Shown in pieces: positions 58,886 through 61,278 of a DNA stretch of 61,278 bases. A program made the translations under genes and the position numbers. The first letter of the stretch is position 1. Each line of letters opens with the position of its first letter. A model generated the notes under the pieces. That model saw only the letters and a program-made list of their open reading frames with translations, made no database searches and had not been told where the DNA came from. The stretch is from Alphaproteobacteria bacterium HGW-Alphaproteobacteria-6 (lineage in GTDB: Bacteria > Pseudomonadota > Alphaproteobacteria > Rhodobacterales > Rhodobacteraceae). The DNA is taken from NCBI GenBank assembly GCA_002841115.1, contig PHEC01000003.1, positions 1 to 61,278 on the forward strand. Direction: 5' to 3'.

Positions 58886-59536
58886 CTATTGCGGCGCCGC
58901 GACATAGCGCAGATAGGGCAGGACCTTGCGGACCTCGCCGTATTTCTCGCGCGCGGCCTCGTCGCTGACCGCGACCGGGACGATCACGTCCTGGCCCACC
59001 TGCCAGTTGGCCGGGGTGGCGACACCCTTCGCCGTGGTCTGCAACGCATCGAGCGCGCGCAGCACCTCGGCGAAGTTGCGCCCCACCGTCATCGGATAGG
59101 TCATCGATAGCTTCAGCTTCTTGTCCGGCCCGATGATGAAGACCGAGCGCACCGTGGCACTGTCGGCCGGGGTGCGGCCATCGGGCAGATAGGCCTCGGC
59201 CGGCAGCATGTCGAAGGCCTTCGAGACGGCAAGCCCGTCATCGGCGATGATCGGAAAGCCGGCTGTGGCGCCGCCGGCGGTCTTGATGTCGGCCTTCCAC
59301 TTGCGGTGATCCTCGACCCCGTCGACCGAGACGCCGATCACCCTGGTGCCGCGTTTGGCCCATTCGTCGGCCAGTTGCGCGACGGCGCCGAATTCGGTGG
59401 TGCAGACCGGGGTGAAATCCTTCGGGTGGGAAAAGAGGATCGCCCATTGGTCGCCGATCCAGTCGTGAAAGCGGATCGTGCCCTGATCGGTCTCGGCGGT
59501 GAAATCGGGCACCGTGTCGTTGATGCGCAAGCCCAT
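58886..59536 (-). CDS. 1-Cys peroxiredoxin (Prx6-type)
   Basis: A 216-aa thiol peroxidase with the active-site block HPKDFTPVCTTEFG (peroxidatic cysteine about residue 47) and the Prx6 C-terminal domain containing GRNFAEVLRALDALQ and TPANWQVGQDVIVP. There is no resolving-cysteine motif, so it is a 1-Cys type. It reduces hydrogen and organic peroxides in the cytoplasm. The ATG at 59536 starts the family sequence; the longer frame to 59761 is rejected. Divergent from the aldehyde dehydrogenase. Confidence 0.93.
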   Translation of the reverse strand: MGLRINDTVPDFTAETDQGTIRFHDWIGDQWAILFSHPKDFTPVCTTEFGAVAQLADEWAKRGTRVIGVSVDGVEDHRKWKADIKTAGGATAGFPIIADDGLAVSKAFDMLPAEAYLPDGRTPADSATVRSVFIIGPDKKLKLSMTYPMTVGRNFAEVLRALDALQTTAKGVATPANWQVGQDVIVPVAVSDEAAREKYGEVRKVLPYLRYVAAPQ

Positions 59537-59695
59537 GGCATGTCCTTTCCTGAAGGTGCGGGTGACGATGCCCGCTTGATACACCAGATCGCCCGCGGTT
59601 TCCATGACCACCACCGGCGCCGGCCCGCCGCGCGGGCTTGCATCGGCCCCTGCGGGGTGCCAGTCTCGCCTCCGGAAAAATTGGGAGGGCCGGCG

Positions 59696-61147
59696 ATGAT
59701 CACCCGACGCGACTTCTATATCGGCGGCCAGTGGGTGGCGCCGGCCACGGCCCGCGATCACGCCGTGATCGACCCGTCAAGCGAAGAGCCCTGCGCGGTG
59801 ATCTCGCTTGGATCCGCGGCCGATGCCGATGCCGCCATCGCCGCGGCACGCGCCGCCCTGCCCGGCTGGGCCGCAACCCCGCCGGCCGGGCGGCGCGCCA
59901 TCGTCGCGCGCATCCTCGACGAATACGAGCGCGGCAAGGAAGATCTGGCGGCGGCGATCAGCCTCGAGATGGGCGCGCCGATCGACATGGCGCGCGATGC
60001 CCAGGCGCCCTGCCTGCCCTGGCACCTGAAGAACTTCCTGCGCGCCTTCGACGAGGTCGAATGGCTGCGCCCGCTCGGGCCGCATGCGCCAAATGACCGG
60101 ATCGCCCTGGAACCGATCGGTGTCGTCGGACTGATCACGCCGTGGAACTGGCCGATCAACCAGATCGTGCTGAAGGTGATCCCGGCGCTGCTGGCGGGCT
60201 GCACGATGGTTCTGAAACCCTCCGAGGAAAGCCCGCTGAACGCGATGATCTTCGCCGGCTTCTGCCATGATGCGGGCGTGCCGCCGGGGGTCTTCAACTT
60301 GGTGAACGGCGATGGCGCCGGGGTCGGCGCGGCGCTGTCGACCCACCGCGATGTCGACATGATCTCGTTCACCGGATCGCCGCGGGCCGGGGCGGCGATC
60401 AGCCGCGCCGCCGCCGACACCTTCAAGCGCGTGGCGCTGGAACTGGGCGGCAAGGGCGCCAACCTGATCTTCGCCGATGCCGACGACAAGGCGGTGAAGC
60501 GCGGCGTGCTGCACCTGATGAACAATTCCGGCCAAAGCTGCAATGCGCCGAGCCGGATGCTGGTGGAACGGTCGATCTACGACCGCGTGGTCGATGAGGC
60601 CGCCGCGGTCGCGGCCTCGGTGAAGGTGGGCCCCGCCTCCGAGCCCGGCCGCCACATCGGCCCGGTGGTGAACCGCCGCCAATGGGAACAGATCCAGGGC
60701 TATATCCAGAAGGGCATCGATGAGGGCGCGCGGCTGGTGGCCGGCGGACCGGGGTTGCCGGACGGGATGAACCGGGGCTATTTCGTCCGCCCGACGGTCT
60801 TTGCCGACGTGACCCCGGCCATGACCATCGCGCGCGAGGAGATTTTCGGCCCGGTGCTGTCGATCATCCCCTTCACGGACGAGGAAGAGGCGGTGAGGAT
60901 CGCCAACGACACGCCCTACGGGCTGACCAATTATGTCCAGAGCCAGGACGGCGCGCGCCGCAACCGTCTGGCCCTGCGGCTCCGTTCCGGCATGGTCGAG
61001 ATGAACGGCCAGAGCCGCGGCGCCGGCGCGCCCTTCGGCGGCGTCAAGGCATCCGGCCGGGCGCGGGAGGGCGGGCACTGGGGGATCGAGGAATTCCTCG
61101 AGGTCAAGGCGATCTCGGGCTGGGCCACGGATCTCGCGGCCGAATAG
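59696..61147 (+). CDS. NAD(P)-dependent aldehyde dehydrogenase
   Basis: A 483-aa aldehyde dehydrogenase. It shows GVVGLITPWNWPINQ, the nucleotide region SFTGSPRAG, the catalytic Glu in LELGGKGANLIF and the catalytic Cys in NNSGQSCNAPSRM, then EEIFGPVLSIIPF. The ATG at 59696 has GGGAGGG upstream at suitable spacing. Substrate is not evident. It is divergent from the peroxiredoxin across about 160 bp. Confidence 0.93.
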   Translation: MITRRDFYIGGQWVAPATARDHAVIDPSSEEPCAVISLGSAADADAAIAAARAALPGWAATPPAGRRAIVARILDEYERGKEDLAAAISLEMGAPIDMARDAQAPCLPWHLKNFLRAFDEVEWLRPLGPHAPNDRIALEPIGVVGLITPWNWPINQIVLKVIPALLAGCTMVLKPSEESPLNAMIFAGFCHDAGVPPGVFNLVNGDGAGVGAALSTHRDVDMISFTGSPRAGAAISRAAADTFKRVALELGGKGANLIFADADDKAVKRGVLHLMNNSGQSCNAPSRMLVERSIYDRVVDEAAAVAASVKVGPASEPGRHIGPVVNRRQWEQIQGYIQKGIDEGARLVAGGPGLPDGMNRGYFVRPTVFADVTPAMTIAREEIFGPVLSIIPFTDEEEAVRIANDTPYGLTNYVQSQDGARRNRLALRLRSGMVEMNGQSRGAGAPFGGVKASGRAREGGHWGIEEFLEVKAISGWATDLAAE

Positions 61148-61202
61148 GCCGGCAAGGGGCGGCCCGGTCGGGGCATCGAGCCCCTCGCGGGCCGCGCCGG
61201 CC
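61147..61202 (+). terminator. Long GC hairpin after aldehyde dehydrogenase
   Basis: Nested perfect arms GGCCGGC, GCGGCCCG and GGGGC pair with GCCCC, CGGGCCGC and GCCGGCC around a short loop, beginning at the last base of the stop codon. A very strong stem, likely a terminator, though no T run follows. Confidence 0.7.
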
Positions 61203-61278
61203 CTGCCGGCGGGCGCCCAGACCCGGCGTCGCCTCAAAGCGACAAAACGGGGCCGTCCGATGTCGCCCCGCCGACAAG

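Overview
This is a high-GC chromosomal window from an alphaproteobacterium, most likely a member of the Rhodobacterales (Rhodobacter/Paracoccus-type). The support is the PetP/PetR regulator pair, the HDAC-like/xseB/ispA/dxs operon, a Rhodobacterales-style Hint-domain protein with a CtrA-type box, the FdsA-type formate dehydrogenase, and short dispersed intergenic repeats of a kind familiar from this order. The species cannot be named from the sequence alone.

Bases 1-11.6 kb hold a DUF1028 protein with a LysR regulator, a three-gene periplasmic operon around a SCO1-like copper chaperone, and a minus-strand operon with AmiC-like and AmiR-like (ANTAR) regulators, a dipeptide/nickel-type ABC importer and an acetamidase/formamidase. 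Directly upstream on the same strand (11.9-16.4 kb) is a two-subunit NAD-dependent formate dehydrogenase. It is followed by its assembly supply: a TusA-like protein, MoeA, MobB, MobA, FdhD, a DUF2478 protein and a TupBCA tungstate importer (16.6-23.9 kb). Together these 20 kb read as one programme. An amide is taken up, hydrolysed (formamide would give formate and ammonia), and the formate is oxidised by a molybdenum- or, more likely, tungsten-pterin enzyme whose metal and cofactor genes sit beside it. The tungsten assignment and the formamide substrate are inferences.

From 24 to 28.3 kb come an orphan Tat-exported solute-binding protein, a UxaA-type sugar-acid dehydratase and its divergent GntR regulator with a clear palindromic operator. 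From 28.3 to 51.3 kb the window is mostly core genome: an Mrr endonuclease remnant, dxs, ispA, xseB, an HDAC-like deacetylase, petR/petP, ilvE, an aspartyl beta-hydroxylase, queG, a GST, mtgA, the Hint-domain protein, gltB and gltD (separated by a GFA protein and two paralogous periplasmic proteins), uppP, a sulfotransferase, an NDUFA9-like protein and tRNA-Leu(CAG).

After the tRNA (51.4-58.8 kb) lies a decayed accessory segment. It has two unrelated gene fragments meeting head to head, a hydantoinase A gene broken by an internal deletion and a frameshift, an intact hydantoinase B gene, a 30-codon remnant that looks like an aminotransferase start, an SDR, a FAD oxidoreductase, a LysR regulator, and a 0.3-kb element with imperfect terminal inverted repeats and no transposase. 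The window ends with a 1-Cys peroxiredoxin and a divergent aldehyde dehydrogenase.

Repeats are a theme: seven copies or relatives of an AAATACC/GC-hairpin intergenic element, a 30-bp tandem array of hairpins, a 17-bp tandem array and two 15-bp arrays.
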